Below are positions 39,001-51,000 of a stretch of 64,000 nt of DNA, in pieces. The stretch is from Welwitschia mirabilis (Eukaryota; Gnetophyta; Gnetopsida; Welwitschiales). A model generated the notes under the pieces. It worked only from the letters and a program-made list of their open reading frames with translations, ran no database searches and was not told where the DNA came from. Both the position numbers and the translations under genes were made by a program. Within the stretch, counting starts at the first letter, position 1; each line of letters opens with the position of its first letter. The stretch covers positions 62,004,944-62,068,943 of the forward strand of contig JBOZIK010000001.1 in NCBI GenBank assembly GCA_051453625.1. The letters are read 5' to 3'.

Positions 39001-42000
39001 GCCTTCTGACGTTGTGAGCCCTTGCCTTGGGGTAGATTTGTTTTTAAGTAAATTCCTTGCAAAATTTGAATCACAATGTTCAATCTTATTCTGCTAAATA
39101 TTGTGAATCCAAAACTTTGTTTACTTTTATGTTACATTTGGCCTTATATTTTTATGGTGCAAAAGGGACTCGTTTTCGTTAGAATAATATAAAGGACATA
39201 GGGTCTCTTTTGGTGGGGCAGTCAAAGTATTTTTAGGTTTGGCTTTAAATCTTAGTATTATACAAAAGGTTAGGGTTTAGATGGAGTTTTTTTTTCGTTC
39301 CCCCGTCTTTTTTTTTGTTTTTTTCGTCGTATTGTTGAGCGGGAGGGTTTTGGCTGAAGCTAGAGGAACAACTTGTGTTCCTTGTAGCTACTAATCCTTG
39401 TTGTTGAATTTGAGAGCTCAATACTGGTTTTCATGGAAGTGGGGTCGAAGAGGCTTGCACCATGTGAAATTTTCTATATGTTTTCTTTGCTGCTTGCTGT
39501 TTTTTGTGCAGAGTTTTTTTTTTTTTTTCCCAATAGATAGCAGAGCCTTGGTTGAAGGTCTGTTGGCAAACTCAATTTCTTTTTCTTTGTCTGTAGAAGG
39601 TATTCAGACAATTAGGGTTCTTTGGTTTAGAAGAATTTACAGACTACAGACTATTGAAAAACTCACAGGAGAAAAATGGTGCATCTAGAACATTCTAATG
39701 CAAGATGTTAAGCTGCAAAATGTGATGTTGATATCATAGGTTTAGAACCTAATAGTATGGCAAATGAAGATTGGGAAAAACTAGACAAGAAAATAGAAAT
39801 CCCATGAAGATTTCAAAATGGAAACACATGAACATTTAAAAAGACTCTAGAAAATTAGGAAACATTCGAATATCTTGGAATTAATACCACCAACTTTCAT
39901 TCATTAATTTTGGATCACCCCCAACAATCCCACCTTGAGCCAAAATAAATGCTAGAACATTGTCTCTTCTCCATCTCATCCTCCAATGTAGTTCCTCTAC
40001 TATATTTGAGAAAGTTGCATAAAGTTCAATTACCACTTGAACTTGTCTAATCGAAGAGGTTGCATGTCGCTTGAATGTGGTTCAATCTCTTAAGAAATGC
40101 TAGAGTATTTGCGAAAAAGAGTACACGCTAGCTGTTTTTGAAGATTGATACCTCTTTATAGATTTTAAATCCTTACATGAGGCTTTTGAGCAACATTCCT
40201 TCCTTGCAAGCATGTGGATGAGGCCTTCTAACATTATAAGCCTTGCCTTGGAGTTGATTTGTTTTTAAGTAAATTCCTTGCAAAATTTGAATCACAACTT
40301 TCAATCTCATTCTGCTAAATATTGTGAATCCAAAGCTTTGTTTACTTTTATGTTACCTTTGGCCTTATATTTCTATGTTGCAAAAGAGGATGCCTTTTCA
40401 TTATAATAATATTAAAGAACATAGGGTCTCTTTTGGTGGGGCGGTTAAAGTTTTTTAAGGGTTGGCTTTAAATCTTAGCATTATACAACAGATTATGGTT
40501 TAGATGGTGTTTCTTTCTTTCTTTTCTTTTAGGTTTTTTGTTTTTTTTTTTTTTAATTATATGGTTGATTGGGAAGGGTTTTGGTTGAAGCTAGAGGAAT
40601 GCGTTGTGTTCCTTGTAGCTACTAATCCTTGTTGTCGAATTTAAGTGCTGTATATTGGTTTCCATGGAAGTAGGATCAAAAGGGCTTGCATCGTGTTAAA
40701 TTTCCTATGCGTTTTCTTTCTTGCTTGCTGTTTTCCATGCAAAGGTTTTTTTTTTTTTTTTTGAATCAATATTAGAGCCTTTGTTGAAGGTCTCTTGGCA
40801 AACTCAATTTCAGACAATTAGGTTTCGTTGAAGGTTTTTCCTTATCTTTAGAAGGTATTAAGACAATTAGGTTTCTTTGGTTTAGAAGAATNNNNNNNNN
40901 NNNNNNNNNNNNNNNNNNNNNNNNNNNNNNNNNNNNNNNNNNNNNNNNNNNNNNNNNNNNNNNNNNNNNNNNNNNNNNNNNNNNNNNNNNNNNNNNNNNN
41001 NNNNNNNNNNNNNNNNNNNNNNNNNNNNNNNNNNNNNNNNNNNNNNNNNNNNNNNNNNNNNNNNNNNNNNNNNNNNNNNNNNNNNNNNNNNNNNNNNNNN
41101 NNNNNNNNNNNNNNNNNNNNNNNNNNNNNNNNNNNNNNNNNNNNNNNNNNNNNNNNNNNNNNNNNNNNNNNNNNNNNNNNNNNNNNNNNNNNNNNNNNNN
41201 NNNNNNNNNNNNNNNNNNNNNNNNNNNNNNNNNNNNNNNNNNNNNNNNNNNNNNNNNNNNNNNNNNNNNNNNNNNNNNNNNNNNNNNNNNNNNNNNNNNN
41301 NNNNNNNNNNNNNNNNNNNNNNNNNNNNNNNNNNNNNNNNNNNNNNNNNNNNNNNNNNNNNNNNNNNNNNNNNNNNNNNNNNNNNNNNNNNNNNNNNNNN
41401 NNNNNNNNNNNNNNNNNNNNNNNNNNNNNNNNNNNNNNNNNNNNNNNNNNNNNNNNNNNNNNNNNNNNNNNNNNNNNNNNNNNNNNNNNNNNNNNNNNNN
41501 NNNNNNNNNNNNNNNNNNNNNNNNNNNNNNNNNNTTTTCCTTATCTTTAGAAGGTATTCAGACAATTAGGTTTCTTTGGTTTAGAAGAATGGACAGACGA
41601 TAGACTATGGACAAACCCATAGGAGAAAAGTAGCACATCTAGAACATTCTAATGTGAGATGTTTAGCTGCAAAAAGAATGTGATGTTGGCATCACAAGTT
41701 CAAAACTTGATAGTATGGCAGATGAAGATTGGGGAAAACTAGACAAGAGGGCTTTATCTCTAGTCTGTCCTCCTCTAGCAAACAACACTCTTGCATCCCT
41801 AGCAAGCGAAAACATGAAAGTATTATGGGTCAAATTGAAAAATAGTTATGACAAACCTTTGGAATAAATTTGTTTCATATTCTTAGAAAGATGTAAAGGC
41901 AAAAATGAGCAAAAGAAGTTTAGTGCAAGGACATTTAGATGATCTAATAGTATGTTTTATCAAGTTGGAAGAGCACAATATTAGTTTTCTAAAGCTTTTG

Positions 42001-45000
42001 CAGTGTTATGCAGTACTAGATTCTCTGTCTAACCACTGGGAGCCCATTGTTATTACTATTTCTACATTGATGAGCATCTCTACAATGTCATTGGACGATG
42101 TGATTTCTACTCTATTGGATGCACCAAAAAAAATGATAGAAGAAATTTATCAGGTGTTAGGAGAACGAGGATGTTCAAGAAGACGTGACCAGAGTGACGA
42201 CAAAAGCAAGATTAGAGGTTCCAAAGGTAGAGAAATGGCACATGAAAAAGGGTTGTTGGACATAACAAAACAGAACAAAAAGGAAGCAAACAGTAAGAAG
42301 CCAAAGGACCAAGCAAAGAGACATGTACATCAGACGGATGGTGATGTAGGGTTGACTTTCATCTGCATGGATTCAAAGGTAATTTTCTCAAGACTTCATT
42401 AATGTTGTTTGGATATTGGATGGTGGTGCCTTTTTTCATATTTATCCAAACTCCAAACTAAAAGAGTTTTAGCTCATCTGAAGCTTGTGAGAGTTGTTGA
42501 TAGTAGAGAGCGTGAGATACATGGTGTTGTTATTGTTGTCCTCTAGAGAACAACAGAATGGTTCTCATGTTATAAATAAAAATGTAAGATATGTTCCTTG
42601 TATATCATGTGTGGTAGGTGTGTAAGTAGGCAAGGAGAAGTAGATCCTATTGCAAAGGATCCAAGTCTATCGCATAAGCATTTTGGACATCTTGGGGGTC
42701 TGCAATAAAGGTACTTCAATCTCAAAATCGGAGTCCCACATCTACTTTTGTTTCATAGATTTTGTAGACAATGTGAAAGAGGAAAGTCTCACAAAGTTGA
42801 CTTTAAAAGAGATAAGCATTTTGGAAGCAAAAATCAATTAATCCCTTTTGATGTTATTGGTCCTTTGAATCCAATGTCTCTTGCTGGTTCATGTCATTTT
42901 GTTACTTCTATTGATGAATTTGCTCACAAAATTTGGGTATGTCCTATTAAGACAAAGGACATGTTTCTTGATATTTTTAAGGAGTTTGTAGCATAGGTGG
43001 AAACATAGACGGGTTTGAAGGCTAAGAGACTGCTCATAGACAATGGCGGTGAGTTTATATTTAATGCCTCTGCATGAATTCTATGCTTAGAAGGGCATAA
43101 GCCACTCTAATACTAGATCTAAAACTCCACAGCAAAATGGCGTAGCAAAAAGGTCTGATAGGGCCTTGTTGGAGAATGCAAGGAGCAAGTTGGTTGGTGC
43201 AAATCTTCTAAAAAATTTCTAGGCAGAAATAGTTACTATAGTAGCATATTGCATTGAGAGGTCACCTCATTCAGCTTTAGATGGACAAATTGTTGAAGTC
43301 TTGTGGGAGGGAAAACCAATATCATATCAGCAGCTAAAGGTCTTTGGTTGTGAAGCTATTGTCCATGGGCAAAAGTCCTAATTATCCAAGCTGGTGATAG
43401 ATTGCACATGTGTATCTTTGTAGGCTGTAGTGGAGATGACAGAGGTTTTAGACTTTGGGATCCTGTTAGGCAATAGATTATCAGATCTAGAGATGTAAGT
43501 TTTAGAGAAGATACTTCTTTCTATCCAAAGTAGGAGGATGGCCACGATGTGGGAGTTTTTGAGCCTTAAACATAACAAGAGGAATTTATTTTATTTACCC
43601 CTGATACACATGAAGAAGACGAACAAGAAACTATTTTGCAAGAGACTAATGATAAATCAACAACCTGAGGGGAAATGATAAACTAAAAGAAGATGGTGAT
43701 TTAAGTGAGCAAGGGGAAGAGTAGGAAGAACTAAATGTTTCTTCTTAGGACACTTCTTACCATGGGATAAGGAGATCAATTAGCGTTACAAAATAGCGAG
43801 ATATGTATTCCCTTTTGTATTATCTCTTGTTTACAAATGGGGTTGAACCAAAAGTTGTTGCAAAACTGAGATATTTCAATGAATAGAAGCTATGGCAGAA
43901 AGCAGTGGTAGAAGAATGGAAGTCACTTACAGATAATCATCCAAGGGGCTTGATGCCATTGCTAGAGGGGAAAAAGTTCTCCATAGTAGATGGTTTTTCA
44001 GGATAAGACAGATTTGCATGAACTTGTAAGGTACAAAAACAAGACTGGTAGTGAAGAGTTATGCTCAGAAACTAGGTATAGATTTTACAGAAACTAGGTA
44101 CAGATTTTATAGAGATTTTTTCTTCCTATTGTTAAACATTCTTCCGTTAGAATTATGCTATCCGCAGTTGCTTGTTTAGATTTGGAGTTGGAATTGCAAG
44201 GTATCAAAACTGAATTTTTACTAAGGATTTGGAAGAAGAAATATACATTTATCAACTTCGAGGTTTTTATGATCCAAAGCATCTAGATTTAGTATATAGA
44301 TTGAACAAGAGCTTGTACGATCTCAAATAGGCACCTAGACAATGGCAGAAGAAATTTGATTTGTTTATGAAAAACAATATAGCAAGTGCGAATGAGGTCA
44401 TTGTGTGCATCTCTTAGGGCATGTGGAAGGCAAATTTTGTATTTTGTCCTTATACATAGATGATGCACTCGTAGCTAGAAATGACATGGATGAAACTAAG
44501 TGCTTAAATGTAAAAGAGTAAGTGTTTTGATATGAAAGAGTTTGGACCAAGCATGCAAATTCTTGGCCTAAAAATTATCAAGGATAGGAGAAAAAAGTTG
44601 CCATGGCTTAGTTAGGAGGATTGCATCTCCAAGGTTTTAGAATGTTTTAGCATGGTTGATGCCCGTGATGTGAGTAGCACGTTAGTATCTTTAGTTCAAC
44701 CAAGAGTGATTGTCCTAAATCATTAGAGAACAAGAAATGTATAAAGTCCATTCCACGTGCCTTAGCAATGTGTTCATTGATGGATGTTCTGTTGCGCAAT
44801 CGACTAGATATGGCTGATGTAGTGGGAATTGTAGCAGGTTTATGAGTAGTCTTGTATGGTAACATTGGTTGGTAGTTAAGTGGATATTGCAGTACCTAAA
44901 AGGAAACAAATCACTCGTGTCGCAGTTTGTAGGAGGAAGTCTCCAACCAACAGGTTATCTTGGTGTTGATTGTCCTATAGATATGGACACTAGATGGTCC

Positions 45001-48000
45001 ACTCTAGGGTATGCTTTTACTTTTGGTGGAGGCATTGTTGGTTATCTAGGCTTCAACTTATGCTAACTTTGTCCACAACAGAATCTAAATATATTGCATT
45101 GAGATAGGCCCGCAAAGAAATGTTGCAGTCGAAGCGTTTCCTTGGTTTCTTGGGTAAGAAGCACAAATATTATAATTTGTTTTGTGACAGTCAAAGTGCA
45201 ACCACTTGGCAAGAAATGCAACATAATATGCTAGGACAAAGCGTATTGATTTGCGAAACCATTATTTTCAAGAGTTGATGGAGAAGGGATACTTGTAACT
45301 TAAGAAATCTAAACTAAGGATATTGATTTTGCTACATTGACAAAGATTGTACATTTAGGGAAGCATCAGTTGGGTACTTTCCTATATGGTCTTGCAGTTA
45401 CATGAGCTGAAAGGTGATCTTGAAAGTAGCACACCTTTGTAGATTGTTGTTTGAAGATGGATGGTTTCTCTTCAAATGGGAGATTGTTAAGTATTGTGAA
45501 GCCACACCATTGTTTACTCCTATGTTATGTTTGGCCTTATATTTTTATGTTGTAAAAGGGGACACCTCTTCATTAATAATAATAAAAAGGAGGTAGGACC
45601 CCTTTTGGTAGCAGGGTCAAAAGTATTTTTAGGGTTGGCTCAACCTTAGCATTACATAAGAGGCTAGGCTTTTGATGGATTTTGTTTTTTCTTTCCTTAA
45701 AATAAATGCGTTGTTGAGGAGGAGGGTTTTGGCTGAAGTTAGGCGAACGAGATTGTCCCTTGTGATTGCTAATCCTTGTAGTTGAATCTAAGAGCTCTAT
45801 GCTAGTTTTCATGAAAGTAGGATAAAAAGGGTCCAAATCCCATTAAATTTCATGTGTGTGTTTCTTTTCGCCACTCATTTTCTTTTTAGGTTCTTCTCCT
45901 TATTGTAAGGGATGCATAATTCTGATGTGCCTTTTAGGTACCTTAGAATCCAATGTAAAGCTTCCCAATGCTTTGTACATGGATTGCTCATGAACCTATA
46001 AAGGATCTGCATGCCATATGTTTTGTTTTGTTTCATCGTTGCACACATAAGTTATCCAATAGCATTAGCATATGGAACTTTAGAATGTCGGTGTCCTTCT
46101 CCCTCTCATTAGGAGTGATAGTGAAGCCCTTGAATCAAGGATATAGGCACCACCTTTGGAAGCTTCTTAAGTTTCAATAACATCCTCTCTATCTTTTGAA
46201 CCATTCTAGTTTACAATTTTTATCTCTTTTTATGAAGATAAACTTTCTTCACCTTGCTTTGTTTCTTGGTCTACCTTCAATGTTGCGATTCCTTCTTCAA
46301 ATGCACCCTTTTTAGTAATAGAAGTACTCCTTTTCCCTTTTCCTCACTTGTTTCTAATTTGAACTTTGATATGGAAGAACACTGAACAAATCATCTATAT
46401 GTCGGGCATCTTTTGCTTATCAAGCCGTTTGTAGATATTTTTGCAACAAAAGGCTTCATCGTTTCTTGAGACAAAGGGGTTAGAGTTAGCGTTTTCAAAA
46501 CTATGGTTTCTTTGTCGTAAGCAGCATTGTTGCTAGCAAATTGTAAGACAGTGAAAGAGATTCCAATAGGATTAGGGATTCATCCTCTTCTTCAAAGGTA
46601 CATGAATTTGGACAAGTGATAAATCGACTCATTAGGTATTTAAATGATTCCCAATTGATGTCCCTTCCTTCATGTTGAACTCACACAACTTTGACTTCAA
46701 GTATTTGTCTGTCAAAAGTTCTATCATGTATGGAGACCCAACTTACTTCACTATGTTATACAAAAGTTGATCCATGAGGCTCAAACACATATTGCTTTGG
46801 GCACTCAAATACAACTCCTCCCATTTTCTATAAGACCTGTTTGTGGGTTTCTTTGCTTTTCCGTGCAATGCCTTGTGCAAGTCTTTCTAAGTGAGGAGAT
46901 CCTTGACCATGATTGCCACATCCCACATTTATTCTTGCCATTAAACCTTTCCATCTTTAACTTTGCATTTATAACCCTAAAACCCATACTTCAATGCTCA
47001 ATAATTAGTGCTTGCACTCATCTTGATTATTGTATCCAAATGAATCTTTTTAGTGATCATGGAGAAGGATACCTGAATGGAAAATCGTGAAAAAAGAATA
47101 AATGTCAAATTAAAGATCAAAGAACTAAAAAGAATACTAAGATTTCATGTGGTTTGGCACTGTGCTTTCGTCCATGTAGATTAGAGATTCAATTAACCAC
47201 AAGAAGAATGATACAAAATGCGTAGCCTTGACAAGCCCAAGGCATGTATATCATTTTTATCGGAGGGGGAGGGCTAAAAATGGGAATCAAAGACATTTGA
47301 AGACTTTAGAAGAAGTAGGAAACACATGAAAATTCTAGAAGAGTTTGGACAGATCTAGAGAATATATAAATGTTTTAGAATTAATACCATAGTTTTCCTT
47401 CTATTAATTTTGGATCCCTGTCAACGGTTATATGGGTTACACACACCATGCATGTAAGCGACATCCTAACTTAATTCTTAAGTGGATTTGAGGAACATTA
47501 TCCCCAATGCTTAACCAACAAGGAAGTTGACTAGAGATCTCCATCTCTAGTAACAATCCAAAATAATGCAGCAACCCCACTTAGACCAAACACTAAAGCA
47601 TTAAGGATGTTGACTAGATGCCAACGTCTCTACTCAAGTCATTAGTGTAATAGGATGGGGGTAATATCATTTAGGCCAAGTCCATAAGTGTGTATTCATG
47701 ATACCTAGAAAATTTAAGTACACCTCTTATAATAGAGGACTTCACATTTGTAAAAGGAAATAATGGTCACCTAGTTGCTTATTCAATAAAGAACATAAGT
47801 TTATGTTTTGCAATGATAAATATGTAATCTAAAACATATAGCATACCTCATAATAACTAGGGGTCTTCAAGCCCTTTGTACCCTCCAAAATGATGTCAAT
47901 TAGTTTAATGTGTGGAAGCGAGGCTGATTTTATTCCCTTGTGTTGTAATATTATCTTAACAATAATCCCATTTTCTATAAACCTCAATTTTAGAAGTTGA

Positions 48001-51000
48001 AATAAAATTGTTGCATGTTTGGCTTATTAAAACATGGGAGCAATAACATGCCCTTTTAGGCAAGAAGTGAAGCAATTTTTCACTTGCCTTGGGTTTGGTT
48101 TCAGAGAATGTGGTTGTCTGTCTTATAATTGTGGTGCCAATGCCCACACTGAAGCAAGAATGAACACCATTAGACAACTCTTCAACAAGAAAATATTTTT
48201 AGTTGATCCTTGCATCCGAGTAATCAAATGAATGTGTATATAACCTAACTCCATTATAGTTAGATGTTATATAGAAAATAATTGATAACCAATTATTGCA
48301 CGTAAAGTACAATCATTACGAAATAACTAAAACAAGCAGTAATGTAGAAACAACAATAACCTTGTAAACTACTTTCTTCATGATGAGTCTTTCAAGATGC
48401 AATTCATGAACTCATTTATGATGTCTTTAATACAAATTCTAAAATCGCGGCATTTTATGTGCCAAGTTGTGTCACTTGGTGGAACATCTAGTCTTAACTT
48501 TTTCCTCTCACAAGTATTATGCAAAGTCATGTCTACCTTCTCTTCTTAATGTTCCTTTCCCATTGGACACCCGAACACCATTAATAAAATTACAAAACAA
48601 GTGATTAAGTGAAAATTCAAAGAAATGTGCAGATCAAGCCCTAAATAATAAAACTAGATTTAGATTGAAGAAAGAGGATTTATTTTTAGATAAGAGTTAA
48701 ATTGATGAAATACAAATTTAAGGACAAGATCAATAAATGCAAAATTCACTTCCTGCCATAGAATAACATTTGTTTGGAAACAAAAAAAAGCTTCAAATAA
48801 TAAAAAGTACAATTGATATTGAATATTTATTTTTGCATTAACATTGGAAAAATATGTGAAAATGTGAAGCAAATAAAAGAACCAAAAGAAAAACATTTCA
48901 TTTGGGGGCAAACTCATTCTAATATTTTGATGTTGTTTCTTTTAAGAAAAGGAACGGAAATTTAGAAAAAATAAAAAATTGAAACAAACAGTGGAAACAT
49001 GAAAGCAACTCTTGGCAATGGCTAAAACAAAGTAGGAGATTAAAAAATATTTGAGCTTTGACTAGGGTAGTCAACAATGGAGACTTGAAGAGGTTTCCAT
49101 AATAGATAAGAAGAATGATAATGGGGAAAAAGGTTCAAATTCATACTTTAAAATGGCTATGAAGGCTGTTCCCATTCCTTAGCCCTCAGCCCCCTTCCTT
49201 TTTTTTACTACTTGCAACTACGTGGCAATTAGTTACCTAGAGTAATAATTGATTACTAAGCTTTGTTTAAGAATTATGAATATTGAGAGTTTGTGAAGTC
49301 AATTTAAAAATTATGTAGCTAGTGATAAGTTGCCAATTCTTAAATTACCATTGGTGACATAACCCATTAATTTTGCTGAGGACTTAGGTGACTGTCTTAG
49401 TAAATGAGCAGCAAATTAATGTCCCATGTGGCAATATTCAAGACACAAGCAATTAGGCACCTTGGAGTTCATAAGACAAATAATACGAGAATAGGATATT
49501 TTAACTACATGAAGACAAGTTGGTGTTTTTCTTCAAAGTTCAAAAGGTAAGCTTCAATATCAAGCATGAAATATATTGATATTAAAAAATTATATACTGT
49601 AAAACTGCATTGTAAAATAGTAAGGGTATGTTGACTTTACCATTTTACACTTCTTCGTAGAATGTGATTAGCTTGTTTGTTTATTTTCAACATTTTTAGT
49701 CTCACATGAATTAGATTTACGTTTCATTTTTAAAAGTGTTAAATGTCATAAAAACACCAAAAATAAGGGTCAATTCCATGCCTGAACACTATACATAATG
49801 CTTTAACAAAAAATTAACAACTATTTCTCAAGATTCATTAAAATTGAAGGGACAAAGTGACTCAAGTTCATACTCAGTAAATGTGAGCTAACTTATGTAA
49901 GGCCCTACCTAATACCTTATCACATTAAAGGGATAGTGGTTGGGGCAGGCTTTAAACATTTAACAAATGGTGAACTTGCCTTTTCAAGGTAGCTTTCAGA
50001 GGGAAAAGGATGAAGAGAAGTGACCTTTTGACAAGACTTAAGATCGTTTAGATCATGACAATTATGCTTCACATGAGGCACTCAAATGAATGTGGATAGG
50101 AATGAGGACAAGTTGCAAATCACGTCAAAAACTAAAGGATAAATGCCAGATGAGTTCATATAGGAGGTGATATAATCCAAAATAGTTGGTAGGTAAACAT
50201 TATTCTTATAAGGGTTCATATTATAGGTGTTATGTAAAACAATGCAATGAAATATCACTTAAAGAAACACCAATAAGCACAGAAGAAAGAGTTAACTAGG
50301 TTTTGCATTTTTTCTAGAGTATCATTGGGAACGATTGTAGGGTTCTTACATTGATAGTTGTAAGGGAAACAACCAGGGAAAACACACTTCCAAAGACTGG
50401 TACAACCTTTACAATAGTCTTCATAGAATGAATGACTCGTCATATGCCAACACTTTTCAGGGTCTTATACAAACAAGGAAACTTAAAATACTCTTACAAA
50501 ATCACTTGTTTTAATATCGATTGACTCCACTACTTGAAACATTCCAACGTGATTTCATATAGTGTTGCAAGACTTAGACTCGCTACTCGAGTCATCTAGG
50601 GGGAAAAACTCGTGACTCGGCTTGACTCAGGAGTCATCTCAGCACAAACTCGGGATTCACTAAGAGTCCCTAAAGAGTCTTCTTTTTTAGCATTTTAAAT
50701 ACAATTTTAAGGATTTCAACGACATTTTTTGACTTCCTACATTTCATTAAGACATTCAAATGTAAAATATATGATGCATTGACATGTTTTATAGAATAGC
50801 TTTGTAAATCATAACTGTAGGCAACATTTTTATAATTTTCAACATGGAAAACTAAAGTATGAACCAAGAGTTCTAAAACTCATATACTAATATTTACATA
50901 AAATTGAAACTCCGAAATGGTGAAATACTAAAATGTTACTTTTTCACATACTTTTCAACTAGAAATAGAATACTAAAATGTTACTTTTTCACATACTTTT

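Larger units (their letters stand above)
37876..45902 (+). mobile_element. Copia-5: plus-strand Copia element nested in Copia-4, with three 5' LTR copies
   Basis: 5' LTR copies lie at 37876-38297, 39092-39532 and about 40313-40768, and the 3' LTR at 45485 to about 45902. The LTR starts TGTTAAATATTGTGAA. The primer-binding site after the first copy is GATATCAGAGCC, and a purine tract AAATGGGAGA precedes the 3' LTR. Domains in order: gag (41905-42402), protease (about 42415), integrase (about 42650-43450, with PQQNGVAKRSDR), RT (about 43880-44640, LVYRLNKSLYDL in broken form) and RNase H (44869-45400, WILQYLKGNKS, TRWSTLGYAFTFGGG). Frames are broken by stops. Confidence 0.85.
37121..47423 (-). 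mobile_element. Copia-4: minus-strand Copia element, split by Copia-5
   Basis: LTRs at about 37121-37488 and 47041-47423 share AATCTTTTTAGT, CAAGACATCTATA/CAAGGCATGTATA, the GGAGG-AGGGCT block and the end TTAATTTTGGATC. A primer-binding site lies at about 47025-47036. Right of Copia-5, minus-strand gag (about 46720-46490) runs into RT C-terminal text (PYANAIG-LMCAT, LYIGF-GT-KAHQ). Left of it, the reading resumes with CDSNFARNLLKNKSGL and IATSQACKEGMWLKNLMEGL (RNase H). The frame therefore reads across the Copia-5 insertion. Integrase and most of RT are deleted. Confidence 0.75.
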
